From contig NZ_JAPEOR010000007.1 in assembly GCF_026341125.1 (NCBI RefSeq), forward strand, positions 11,741 to 75,740: a stretch of 64,000 nucleotides of DNA, in the 5' to 3' direction. Position 1 is the first letter of the stretch, and the number at the start of each line of letters is the position of its first letter. The notes under the pieces are model-generated. The model saw only the letters and a list, made by a program, of their open reading frames with translations, had not been told where the DNA came from and made no database searches. The translations under genes were made by a program, and so were the position numbers. Positions 8,001 to 15,603 of the stretch are shown piece after piece. Source of the stretch: Streptomyces sp. NBC_01142. Its GTDB lineage: Bacteria; Actinomycetota; Actinomycetes; Streptomycetales; Streptomycetaceae.

Positions 8001-10331
8001 ATGACACCCGGGGGAGGACAACGCGTGGCAACCCTGACACTCAACGGACTCAAGACACCGCTGCGCGGTCACCAGGACATGGCCGTGGACGCCATCGTCA
8101 CCAGCTTCGCCGAAGGCACCACCCGCGTCACCAGCACCATGGCCACCGGAACCGGCAAGACCCACGTAGGTCTCCACGCCGTACAAGAGACCGCGCCCCA
8201 TGGCCGGGCTCTCGTCCTGGTCCCATCGCAGGCGCTGCTGGAACAGACCGCGGCCCTCTGGCACAGGGAAGGACGCCCCGGCCGCTACCTGGGCATCTGC
8301 TCGCCTGATGAGGCCCTCAGCCGTTCCCTGGCCAAGACGATGACGGTGCTCAACACGCCCGAGAGTCTCGCTGAGGTCGCCGCAGACATCGACGGCCCTC
8401 TCAACGTGTTCTGCACCTACCAGTCGCTGTACAAAGTCGTCCAGGCACACGCCAATTACCACCTGCCGGACTGGGACGTCGTCGTCGCCGACGAGGCTCA
8501 CCACACCGCAGGCCGCCTCGACAAAGCCTGGGGAGTCGTCCACGACAACGATGCGCTGCCCGCCCGCCACCGCCTCTACATGACCGCCACGTTCCGCAAG
8601 TTCGACCGCGGAAGTGTTGCGAACGGGGGGCTCGACGTCGAAGTCGCCTCCATGGATGACCAGAGCTTGTACGGGCCTGTCGTCTACCGCCTCTCCATGG
8701 CCGAGGCCATCCAGCAAGGCCTGCTTGCCGACTACCGCATTGCCGTCATCACGATCACTGACAAAGAGCTACGCCGCAGCCTGTGCGGCGGCGTCAACAG
8801 CTACAGCGCCGAAGCACTGCGGGCCGCCGCCGCCCAGATCGCTCTCCTGGTGGCCCAGCAGCGCTATGACCTCAGGCGCACCCTCACCTTCCACCCCTGC
8901 ATCGCTGCCGCCGAAGCCTGTGCCGAAACACTGCCGCAGACCGCCGCCCGCATGCCCGGCCATAACCCGTCGCGGCTCCAAATCAACACCGTCAACTCCA
9001 GACAGAACTCCTTCGTCCGCTACCAGAACTACGCCGCCTTTCGCACCGCCCCGCTCTCCACCCACCCCGCCGACACCCAGCCGCGCCGGGCAGTCCTGAC
9101 CAACTGCCGCTGCTGCGCCGAAGGTATCGACATCCCCGCCATCGACTCCCTGCTGTTTGCCCACCCCAAGACCAGCACCATCGACATCGTCCAGTCCGTC
9201 GGCCGCACCCTCCGCCAGACCCCCGGCGACGGCAAGATCTCCACCATCATCATCCCCGTCTACACCGCACCGGGAGAGGACATCGGGCACGCCACCCGGC
9301 GCACCCGATTTCACCTGATCTATCAGGTCCTCATCGAACTCAGCGTCTATGACGAGCACGTCTTCCAGCGCGTTGAATACCTCAACGGGGACGGCGATCC
9401 CACCGAGCCCGAACTCGCAGCGCACCCCATCCGCGTCGATGAGATCCTCGCCGTCCTGGGCCTCAACCACGTCGATGCCCCCAACCAGGTCTGGGAGATG
9501 GGCTTCGGACAGGCCCAGCACTACCACACCGAACACGGCAACCTCGACGTCGCCAGCCGACACATGACCTCCGACCGCTTTTACCTGGGCTGGTGGATCG
9601 GCCAGCAGCGCTCCCTACGCGCCAACCGCATGCTCCTGCCCGACCGCATCAAACGCCTGACCGCCCTCGGCATGAGCTGGCAGCACCCGCCCCGCAGCAT
9701 CGAATACAAACTCGACATCGCCCGCGACTACACCGCCCAGCACGGCCACCTCGCGCCCCGCACCAACGAACACCACGCAGGCATTCCCCTGGGCCGGTGG
9801 GTCGCCGACCGGCGCCGAGAAGCCCACCAACGCGCTCTCCCGTACTGCTACCACCGGGCCCTCAACGACATTTACCCCTGGTGGGCCGCCAGATGGAAAG
9901 AAGAGTGGAAACGCACCTACGCGAAGGCGCTCAAGGCCGCCCGACGCGGCGACCTCACCTTTCCCGACCTCAGCCCCGACAGCGACGATAGCCCCCTCAC
10001 TCGCTGGCTCGACGACCAGATCGACCGTCTGGGCACCCTCACCGAAACCCAGCACAACCTGCTCGGCGCCCTCCCCTTCGACCACCCCCTCGCCCTCCTA
10101 CTGCGCCGGCCTCGAGGCGCATCCGCCTGGGCCTTCGCCCGCGGCCTCCGCGCCGCCCGCACCTTCTGGCGCTATCACCAGCACCTCAACGTCCCCCGCA
10201 ACTACTCGTGCACCGTCGACGGCTACCCCCTCGACCTGGGCCGCTGGATCAGAGAACGGCGCCACGCCCCTGCCCAGCTCACCCGCGAACAACTGGACGC
10301 TCTGCAAACCCTCGACATGCGATGGACCTGA
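8001..10331 (+). CDS. TtrA-like superfamily 2 helicase (internal copy)
   Basis: A 776-aa DEAD/DEAH-type helicase. It shows ATGTGKT (Walker A), VVVADEAHHTAGRLDKAWG (DEAH box), YMTATFRKF (motif III) and QSVGRTLRQ (motif VI). The C-terminal half holds three helicase-associated repeats of the kind W...GxxxAxxYxxxHGxLxVP...LGxWIxxxR...LxxLGMxW. The same architecture is found in the helicase beside the telomere at 61-63.5 kb, and such proteins are characteristic of Streptomyces DNA ends. ATG at 8001 was chosen because the DEAH-helicase homology starts there and AGGA lies 6 bases before it. The open frame back to 7566 is antisense to tniQ. Its place 54 kb from the end suggests a captured or displaced old terminus. 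Confidence 0.8.
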   Translation: MTPGGGQRVATLTLNGLKTPLRGHQDMAVDAIVTSFAEGTTRVTSTMATGTGKTHVGLHAVQETAPHGRALVLVPSQALLEQTAALWHREGRPGRYLGICSPDEALSRSLAKTMTVLNTPESLAEVAADIDGPLNVFCTYQSLYKVVQAHANYHLPDWDVVVADEAHHTAGRLDKAWGVVHDNDALPARHRLYMTATFRKFDRGSVANGGLDVEVASMDDQSLYGPVVYRLSMAEAIQQGLLADYRIAVITITDKELRRSLCGGVNSYSAEALRAAAAQIALLVAQQRYDLRRTLTFHPCIAAAEACAETLPQTAARMPGHNPSRLQINTVNSRQNSFVRYQNYAAFRTAPLSTHPADTQPRRAVLTNCRCCAEGIDIPAIDSLLFAHPKTSTIDIVQSVGRTLRQTPGDGKISTIIIPVYTAPGEDIGHATRRTRFHLIYQVLIELSVYDEHVFQRVEYLNGDGDPTEPELAAHPIRVDEILAVLGLNHVDAPNQVWEMGFGQAQHYHTEHGNLDVASRHMTSDRFYLGWWIGQQRSLRANRMLLPDRIKRLTALGMSWQHPPRSIEYKLDIARDYTAQHGHLAPRTNEHHAGIPLGRWVADRRREAHQRALPYCYHRALNDIYPWWAARWKEEWKRTYAKALKAARRGDLTFPDLSPDSDDSPLTRWLDDQIDRLGTLTETQHNLLGALPFDHPLALLLRRPRGASAWAFARGLRAARTFWRYHQHLNVPRNYSCTVDGYPLDLGRWIRERRHAPAQLTREQLDALQTLDMRWT

Positions 10332-10753
10332 CCGATCCACCGTCCGCCAACCCGCCCCCGAGCCCCCGGCCCCCTGATCAATGACGTGCGTGAATCTACG
10401 GAGATCGGCCCCGCTGCGAGGAGGGGTCGGCGCCAACGGGCCGATCGGGGGCCGAACCACCCCTGGGCAGCCTGAGCGGGAAGGTCACGGGCTCGGCGGC
10501 GCCTTCACCTGGGCGACCGGCTTGCGTGTTCGCAGCACAAGGGGCAACCGCCAGGCCGCGGTCTTTGCTGGCGTGTATCGCCGCACTGACCTGCTGCTAA
10601 ATGCCCCCGGCGTGGTCCGTTCCAGCACCACCGTCGTCCGGCACCGAGGCGCAGCTCCTCAACGGTCTGCTCTCTGCCGGAGCGACATGTCGGCCACTTC
10701 CCCCCGGCGTGCGTCCCCCCAACCACGGGCGGCGGACGCGACCGCTGCCAACT

Positions 10754-10882
10754 ATGTCACCGGAATCATGTGAATGCCCCGGCTGCACGGGGGAGTTGCA
10801 CACCAAAGGGGAGCCGAGCGCCAGCCGATGGGTGCACTGCGCGGCGTGCCGGAAACGCGGAGAGGAACACGAAGGTGAATAG
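10754..10882 (+). CDS. Possible 42-aa zinc-ribbon protein
   Basis: ATG at 10754 opens a 42-codon frame with two cysteine knuckles (CECPGC and CAACRKR) about 20 residues apart, the spacing of a small zinc ribbon. The frame continues upstream without homology, so it could be the tail of a longer decayed gene. No ribosome site stands out. The 420 bases before it (10332-10753) hold nothing I can call. Confidence 0.3.
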   Translation: MSPESCECPGCTGELHTKGEPSASRWVHCAACRKRGEEHEGE

Positions 10883-10897
10883 CGTACGGGCCCGGGT

Positions 10898-11131
10898 GTG
10901 GCAGTTCCGGGTGCAGGGCCCGTCGGCGGCAAGGTCGGCTCCCACGTCATGTATCAGGTCAAAGGAACGGCAGGCCCCGTCCATCGTGCCGACATTGCAT
11001 TCGGGGTGACGAACGGGACCTTCACCCGCGACGCGAAGATCTGGGGCGAGCGGCACGGGATCCACTGGGTCGACCGGGACCGGCTACGTATCTGGGCCGA
11101 GCACGGCACCCGCTCCACCAACTCCTGCGCC
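10898..11131 (+). pseudogene. Remnant of an Mrr-like restriction endonuclease
   Basis: About 75 codons in one frame read like the C-terminal half of an Mrr-type nuclease: V-M-Y-Q-V-K (a QxK-like catalytic strand), G-P-V-H-R-A-D-I-A-F-G-V-T-N-G-T-F-T (the usual VVTxGxFT strand), then I-H-W-V-D-R-D-R-L. The N-terminal half with the catalytic Asp is missing, and the frame runs on into antisense of the next gene. I read it as a truncated, non-functional fragment. The label depends on pattern memory, not on a search. Confidence 0.4.
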
Positions 11132-11320
11132 TGTCTGATAAACCCCCGCGGCGGGCATCAGGTCGCCGCGCCGCGGCAGCTTAAGCACGTGTCGATGGTG
11201 CACCCCCTGAAGCACGGGCCTGTCCGCGAGCTGCCTGCTGCGGCACCGACCGGAGCCGCAGCCGCCTTCGACGGAGAATCTGCCCGTCGGCGGCTGCTCT
11301 TCTCCCGTGCTGAGCCTTCC

Positions 11321-11956
11321 CTATGCATCCCTCTGTGGCGGGGCCGTCTGCCTTGTCAGACCCCGGAGGGCGGGGTTCGCGGCGAGGCGTTGCCGTGCCT
11401 GGTGGAGGTGGACGCGGACAGTGCTTGGCGTGATGGACAGCCGACGGGCGATGACGGCTGTGGGCGTGCCGAGCGCCCACAGCCAGGCCGTTTGACGCAT
11501 GCGGTCAGGCAGCCGGTTGAGCGCTTCGAGCATTGCGCTGTTGCCGAAGCTTTCGATGACGATTTCCTCAGGGCTGCGTTCGACCTCGTTGGCGTCGAGC
11601 ATTTCGCCAGTGGTCACCTCGAGATGGAAGCGGCCCGACTTGAAATGGTCGGTGACCAGGTTGCGGGCAATGGTCACCAGCCACGCTGCGAAGTCCCGGC
11701 CCTGCCAGGTGAACGAGTCAAGGCGTGCCAATGCTCGAACGAAGGTGTCGCTGGTGAGGTCTTCGGCCGTGGCTTTCCCGCCGACGCGGTAGTAGACGTA
11801 GCGGTAGACCGTGTCGCAGTAGATGCCGTAGAGCAGGCCGAAGGCGTCGCTGTCCCCGGCTTGTGCACGCTCCACCCACTGGCGGACATCTGCGAGTTGT
11901 CCGTAGTCCGGCACCCCGCCCGAGGGGCGGGGCACCGGCGGGTGCGACTGCGACAT
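11321..11956 (-). CDS. ECF sigma factor, BldN-like N-terminal half
   Basis: An extracytoplasmic-function RNA polymerase sigma factor of 211 aa. Region 2 is clear: AFGLLYGIYCDTVYRYVYYR, AEDLTSDTF and FTWQGRDFAAWLVTIARNLV, followed by LEVTTGEMLDANEVERSPE, a block I associate with BldN of Streptomyces development. The C-terminal part (region 4) is LNRLPDRMRQTAWLWAL, then TAVIARRLSITPSTVRVHLHQ. It still looks like a helix-turn-helix but does not resemble BldN in that half. Its ATG overlaps the TGA of the upstream membrane-protein gene (ATGA), so the two are co-translated. The neighbour may be a membrane-bound partner, as RsbN is for BldN, but that is inference. Confidence 0.75.
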   Translation of the reverse strand: MSQSHPPVPRPSGGVPDYGQLADVRQWVERAQAGDSDAFGLLYGIYCDTVYRYVYYRVGGKATAEDLTSDTFVRALARLDSFTWQGRDFAAWLVTIARNLVTDHFKSGRFHLEVTTGEMLDANEVERSPEEIVIESFGNSAMLEALNRLPDRMRQTAWLWALGTPTAVIARRLSITPSTVRVHLHQARQRLAANPALRGLTRQTAPPQRDA

Positions 11957-12204
11957 CAGGAGCGCGTGGGCACGGGGACGGCTGGTGACTGCAGCGCCAT
12001 CCAGAGGGCTGCGCCCGCCTGGGCCAGGGCGGCCAGGACGCCCGCGAGCGCCGGGGCGGCGGCAACCGTGCCCGCGGCGGTCAGCGTCAGGACGACGACG
12101 ATCACCACACGGACCGGGGCGGGCGACATCGAAGGGCGGTCGGGGCGCAACCTGCCGTGGGAAGGCGGGCGGCAGGGGAGTAGGGAACGCAGGGCATGAC
12201 GCAT
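11956..12204 (-). CDS. Small membrane protein, sigma-factor partner
   Basis: An 82-aa protein encoded directly upstream of the sigma factor gene, with an ATGA overlap. Residues about 31-58 form one long hydrophobic stretch (VRVVIVVVLTLTAAGTVAAA and beyond), enough for one or two membrane passes, after a basic N-terminus (MRHALRSLLPC). AGGAG lies 9 bases before the ATG at 12204. The longer open frame to 12528 has no ribosome site. Function is unknown; position suggests a role in holding or regulating the sigma factor at the membrane, although no anti-sigma motif is visible. Confidence 0.55.
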   Translation of the reverse strand: MRHALRSLLPCRPPSHGRLRPDRPSMSPAPVRVVIVVVLTLTAAGTVAAAPALAGVLAALAQAGAALWMALQSPAVPVPTRS

Positions 12205-12565
12205 GGCGGTGAACTCCTGGGTCTGAGAGGGCCTTTCACCGTGCTCCGGCCAAGGACTGCGGCAAAAAGCCCCGCTGATGCTGTCTCTTTGGAGTGTGCG
12301 GCCGGTCACACCCGGCGTCCAGATCCCCGGATACGTGGAGAAGCTCACATACATCCGGCTAAACGCTTCCCGTGGCGGGATCGTTGAACAGTTCGACGGG
12401 GCAGGCGGAAAGCCGGTCCCGGGCGCAGACGGGTGCAGAGTCCTTCCGCGTCTGAGGGAGGCCCATCGTCCTGCTCCGGCCAAGAGACTGGGGCGATAGG
12501 CCTCCGCCATGCAGACCCGACCGGACATGTGGTCCTGGGATCAGGGCGCTGACGGACGGCAGGGG

Positions 12566-12889
12566 TCAGGCCTGCCTTGCCGCCTGGGCTGTCAGGTAGC
12601 GCGGACCAGGGCGCGCGCCCAGGAGATCTCCCGGGTGCATCCCCTCCTCATAACGCCGCGGACTGAGGCGGCGGTGTTCCTCAGGACTGAGGAACACCAG
12701 CGTGACGCCTCCATCCGGGTGGCGGTAGCCGCAGCAGATGCGCCTGGTGCACACGTCCTGCGGATGCTCGTCCACTGCCGGGCTCTCCCCCGGAGGGTGC
12801 AGGTATCGCCGCAACTCCCGCTGGCAGGAGTCGACCCACGCCAACAAGGCGGCCCTGTTGCGCGGCCTCACCTCGTTGTCGGCGTACAC
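12566..12889 (-). CDS. Hypothetical protein, 107 aa
   Basis: A leftward frame from GTG at 12889 encodes a well-composed small protein (LLAWVDSCQRELRRYL, CCGYRHPDGGVTLVFLSPEE). It has four cysteines but no recognised motif. The overlapping long minus-strand frame is a shadow. Ribosome site is weak (AGG just before the start). The 360 bases on its left, before the membrane-protein gene, hold no other gene that I can see. Confidence 0.4.
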   Translation of the reverse strand: MYADNEVRPRNRAALLAWVDSCQRELRRYLHPPGESPAVDEHPQDVCTRRICCGYRHPDGGVTLVFLSPEEHRRLSPRRYEEGMHPGDLLGARPGPRYLTAQAARQA

Positions 12890-13016
12890 CTAAAAGTGCT
12901 CGGCCCCGTGCAGGTGAACGTGCCCGGCCTGGTTGTCGCCGCATCGCGCGGAGCAGATGGCCCGGCAGCGTCACACTGTGCGCCAAGAGCGTAGATCGGT
13001 GGCGCCGGAAAATTGT

Positions 13017-13775
13017 GTGACAAAGCTGCGAGCCTTTGGCACGATCGCTCAGTTGTCCTGCCCTGCCCGATTCTGGAGGAACGTCACGACCGTCAATTAC
13101 GAGCTCGCTCCGGCCTGGTTGCCGTGGTCCGTCGTCGATCCCGACCTCATTGCCTTCGACTGGGACGATGAGGAGGGCCGTCAGGTTGCCACAGTGATCG
13201 CCTCGATGGTTCCTCCTTCCGGCGCCGGGTGGGAAGAGAGACATAGCTTCACCACCGAGGTCACGGCGCTTCTGGCAGCCCGATACGGCCGATGGGCCTG
13301 CGGATGGCATTGGGCGGTCGGCGAGGGCGGTGGTGGTGGCGTCGTCACCAGCTGGTGCTGCACCTCCCATTCCGTGGGCGAGTCCGCAGCGACGGCCGCC
13401 AAGGTGGTCGCGTCGCTGCTGGAGTGGCGCGACTGGCTGGAGGAACTGGCCGAGCGGTTCGCGCAGTTGGCGCCGCCCGCCGGGGCGGATGCCGAGGACC
13501 ACAGCTGGCACCTGGAACGGGCGGCTACCCGACTGGTGACGGTGGTCGTGGACCGCACGGGTGCCGAATGCGGCTGGTACGGGCTCTGCCGCACGGTGCT
13601 GACGTGGTTTCTCTCTTCCACGGGCATGGGGCCGGAGACCGCGAAGGACGCGGTCGACGCCGCGATTGGTGGACGGTTCAAGAGCTGGACGGCACCGTCG
13701 CGGACCTTGGTCGACGCCGTGGGAGAGGATCTTGCCGTCGGCCTGACCGGTGAGCAGCCTTACCGTGACCGCTGA
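13017..13775 (+). CDS. Hypothetical companion of Fic protein
   Basis: A soluble protein of about 250 aa whose last 26 bases overlap the start of the Fic gene, so the two are an operon. The body (VNYELAPAWLPWSVVDPDL through FKSWTAPSRTLVDAVGEDL) is continuous and well composed. It has a glycine run (GEGGGGGVV) and several tryptophans, but no motif I recognise. The start is uncertain: GTG 13017 is the nearest in-frame codon upstream of the conserved-looking part. A good GGAGG at about 13076 is followed by no ATG or GTG in frame, and TTG at 13050 is another possibility. By analogy with other Fic operons it may be the partner or inhibitor of the AMP-transferase, but I do not see the S/TxxxE(G/N) inhibitory motif. 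Confidence 0.55.
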   Translation: MTKLRAFGTIAQLSCPARFWRNVTTVNYELAPAWLPWSVVDPDLIAFDWDDEEGRQVATVIASMVPPSGAGWEERHSFTTEVTALLAARYGRWACGWHWAVGEGGGGGVVTSWCCTSHSVGESAATAAKVVASLLEWRDWLEELAERFAQLAPPAGADAEDHSWHLERAATRLVTVVVDRTGAECGWYGLCRTVLTWFLSSTGMGPETAKDAVDAAIGGRFKSWTAPSRTLVDAVGEDLAVGLTGEQPYRDR

Positions 13776-14400
13776 CGCCTTGGCTGCCTGGTGCCATGTC
13801 AGGAACCAGATCGACTGGGCTTCCGCGGTCGGTGAGACGCCGGCCCCGGTCGAGGCGGCCGTGGACGGCCTCGGCATCTGGTGCGATGCGGGGGGCCGCT
13901 ACTCGAATCCGGCTCGAGGGGACCAATTGCTCGCGGCGCTGGCTCAGTCGCGCGCAGACGCTTCTCGTAAGCGCCCCCTCACCTGCGTGCTTCTGGCTGA
14001 ATGGCAGCGGCTTGTCCTTGGCATGCCTGAGGTGTCGTTCCGGCAAGGCGATGCTTTCGCCAAGGGTGGCCGGGAACGCTACGCACTTACGCCGCACACC
14101 CAGCAGGACTTTGAGCACTGTCTGCGCGAGAGCGCTGACCCAAGAGTCCCCCTGGCCTCCCGTGCGGCCAGGGCCTACCTGGACGTGGCCTTCTTTCACC
14201 CCTTCCCGGATGGCAACGCCCGCCTTGCCATGCTCACCCTCGCCTATGTCCTAGAGCTGGAGGGAGTTCGGCTAGATCAGGCCGGCCCCTTGCAGAGCAC
14301 CCGTTACGCGGACGACGCCGCTGGCGCGGCAGACCTGGCTGCCCTGGTCTCCATCCTCATCCACTCGACCCTTCACCGGGCGACCAGAGACCGTCACTGA
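13750..14400 (+). CDS. Fic/Doc-family protein
   Basis: Fic proteins transfer AMP or another phosphate-containing group from a nucleotide to hydroxyl groups on target proteins, and often act as toxins. The 216-aa product carries the catalytic loop HPFPDGNAR at residues about 150-158, with the essential His, Asp, Asn and first Arg present. The second Arg of the longest consensus is replaced (RLAML). The GTG at 13750 lies 26 bases inside the upstream companion gene. No membrane segment or extra domain is seen. Likely a toxin-type or host-modifying enzyme; the target cannot be read from sequence. Confidence 0.75.
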   Translation: MSSLTVTADALAAWCHVRNQIDWASAVGETPAPVEAAVDGLGIWCDAGGRYSNPARGDQLLAALAQSRADASRKRPLTCVLLAEWQRLVLGMPEVSFRQGDAFAKGGRERYALTPHTQQDFEHCLRESADPRVPLASRAARAYLDVAFFHPFPDGNARLAMLTLAYVLELEGVRLDQAGPLQSTRYADDAAGAADLAALVSILIHSTLHRATRDRH

Positions 14401-14483
14401 GAGCGCAACCTCCCATCAGATTCTCCTGATCAGCCTGGCCAGGAGTTGAGCACGTACATCCGTACGCGGCTGAGCACGTTGAT

Positions 14484-14876
14484 GTGTACGCCGACACTCG
14501 TTCTCGTAGTGATGGGCGAAACCACTCTCGCCGGGCAAAGCCGCGTATCTCCCGCTGCGTCTGCCCCACACGGCTCTCGATGCCCAGGTACACCTCCGCG
14601 GGCATGGCGCGCCCGGAGAAGACTTCAGGCCGCTGGTGCACCAGCTTCATGTCCCGCACCCAGATCTTCGCTGTGCGTCCGTTCTTCCAGAGGTTGCAGT
14701 CCCGGCGGGTAGGGACGAGGTTCCACCAGGCATCGGGCCCGTCTGCGCATACCGCCTGCTCGTGGTCGAGCGCGTAGGCGGGTGCTGTCCCGCAGAAGAC
14801 GCACCGCCCCTGGTTCGCTCAGCACCATCAACTGCAGCCACAGCGGATGTTGTCGCCGCTCGGTCTCCGCTCGCAT
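14484..14876 (-). pseudogene. Frameshifted HNH endonuclease remnant
   Basis: The frame from ATG 14876 (R-H/Q-P-L-W-L-Q-L-M-V-L-S-E-P-G-A) breaks near 14810. The HNH core continues in another frame: R-C-V-F-C-G, then Y-A-L-D-H-E, then W-W-N-L-V-P and C-N-L-W-K-N-G. This is the CxxC...DHxxP...NLxxxCxxCNxxK layout of an HNH nuclease. The C-terminal segment (VYLGIESRVGQTQREI, FARREWFRPS) is present, after which the frame wanders into unrelated sequence. One frameshift splits the nuclease before its zinc-binding core. Confidence 0.5.
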
Positions 14877-14980
14877 CCCAGCCCGCCCCGTCCGCAGCCC
14901 TGGAGTCCACGACGGCGGACGGTAACAGCACCCACTGACAGTCCCTGTGTGATGCGGATGAACGGCGAGCGGCAGGTCTG

Positions 14981-15425
14981 TCAAGAATGAACGGAGAGGC
15001 TGCGGATCGTGCGGCCGCTCTCCTCGGTGAAGGCGTGCATGGCTGCGCGGTACCGGTCGCGGCGGGCCTGGTATTCGGCCTCCTCGGTGTTTCCGCGCCG
15101 CCAATAGGCCCCCAGGGCCTTGCCCGCCTCATTGACCTCACGCAACGCCGCAACGAGCCCGGCGTCGACGGAGAGAATCTCCACGCGTGCGGATGCCAGG
15201 CGGTGCCCTGCCAGGTCCCGTTCGACGACCCGGCCCTCAAGATGCAGCGCGTGCTCCTCCCAGATCCGGTTGCAGGTCACTGCTTGAGGCGACCACGTGA
15301 GCACATGCGTTCAGCAACATTTCGGTCGTCCTCGTGCGCGCTTCACTGCGTTTGGTTAAGTGCTGCCCCAGAAGGGCGATGGCAGCACCGAGCACCGTTG
15401 CGAGCAGAGTCCCCCATGCGTTCAT
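14981..15425 (-). pseudogene. Frameshifted small membrane protein gene
   Basis: From ATG 15425 the frame encodes M-N-A-W-G-T-L-L-A-T-V-L-G-A-A-I-A-L-L-G-Q, a single membrane segment, followed by HLTKRSEARTRTTEMLLNAC. Near 15285 it shifts. The other half reads on in the adjacent frame (CNRIWEEHALHLEGRVV, then ILSVDAGLVAALREVNEAGK) to a stop at 14981. Together they look like a 145-residue one-pass membrane protein broken by one indel. Function unknown. Confidence 0.5.
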
Positions 15426-15541
15426 GCCAGCGGTCTTCCACCGGCTCTTGGGCCCCAACCCCCGTGCACTCAGGCACGGCTGAGGGGAATGCCCGTTGCT
15501 GCTCGGCTCCCCGCACAGGCACAACTCAGACCCTTAGCGGC

Positions 15542-15560
15542 GTGTGTTTGAAGTGTGTTT
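15542..15560 (+). promoter_or_regulatory. 8-bp direct repeats upstream of tap
   Basis: GTGTGTTT occurs at 15542-15549 and again at 15553-15560, an 11-base period that places both copies on one face of the helix, 45-60 bases before the tap start. Because Tap carries an XRE-type DNA-binding domain, this could be an autoregulatory site. That is inference from layout only. Confidence 0.3.
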
Positions 15561-15603
15561 CGATGTGCGCTTGGGGTAGGGTTGGGTATCGGAGGTGGTT
15601 CCT

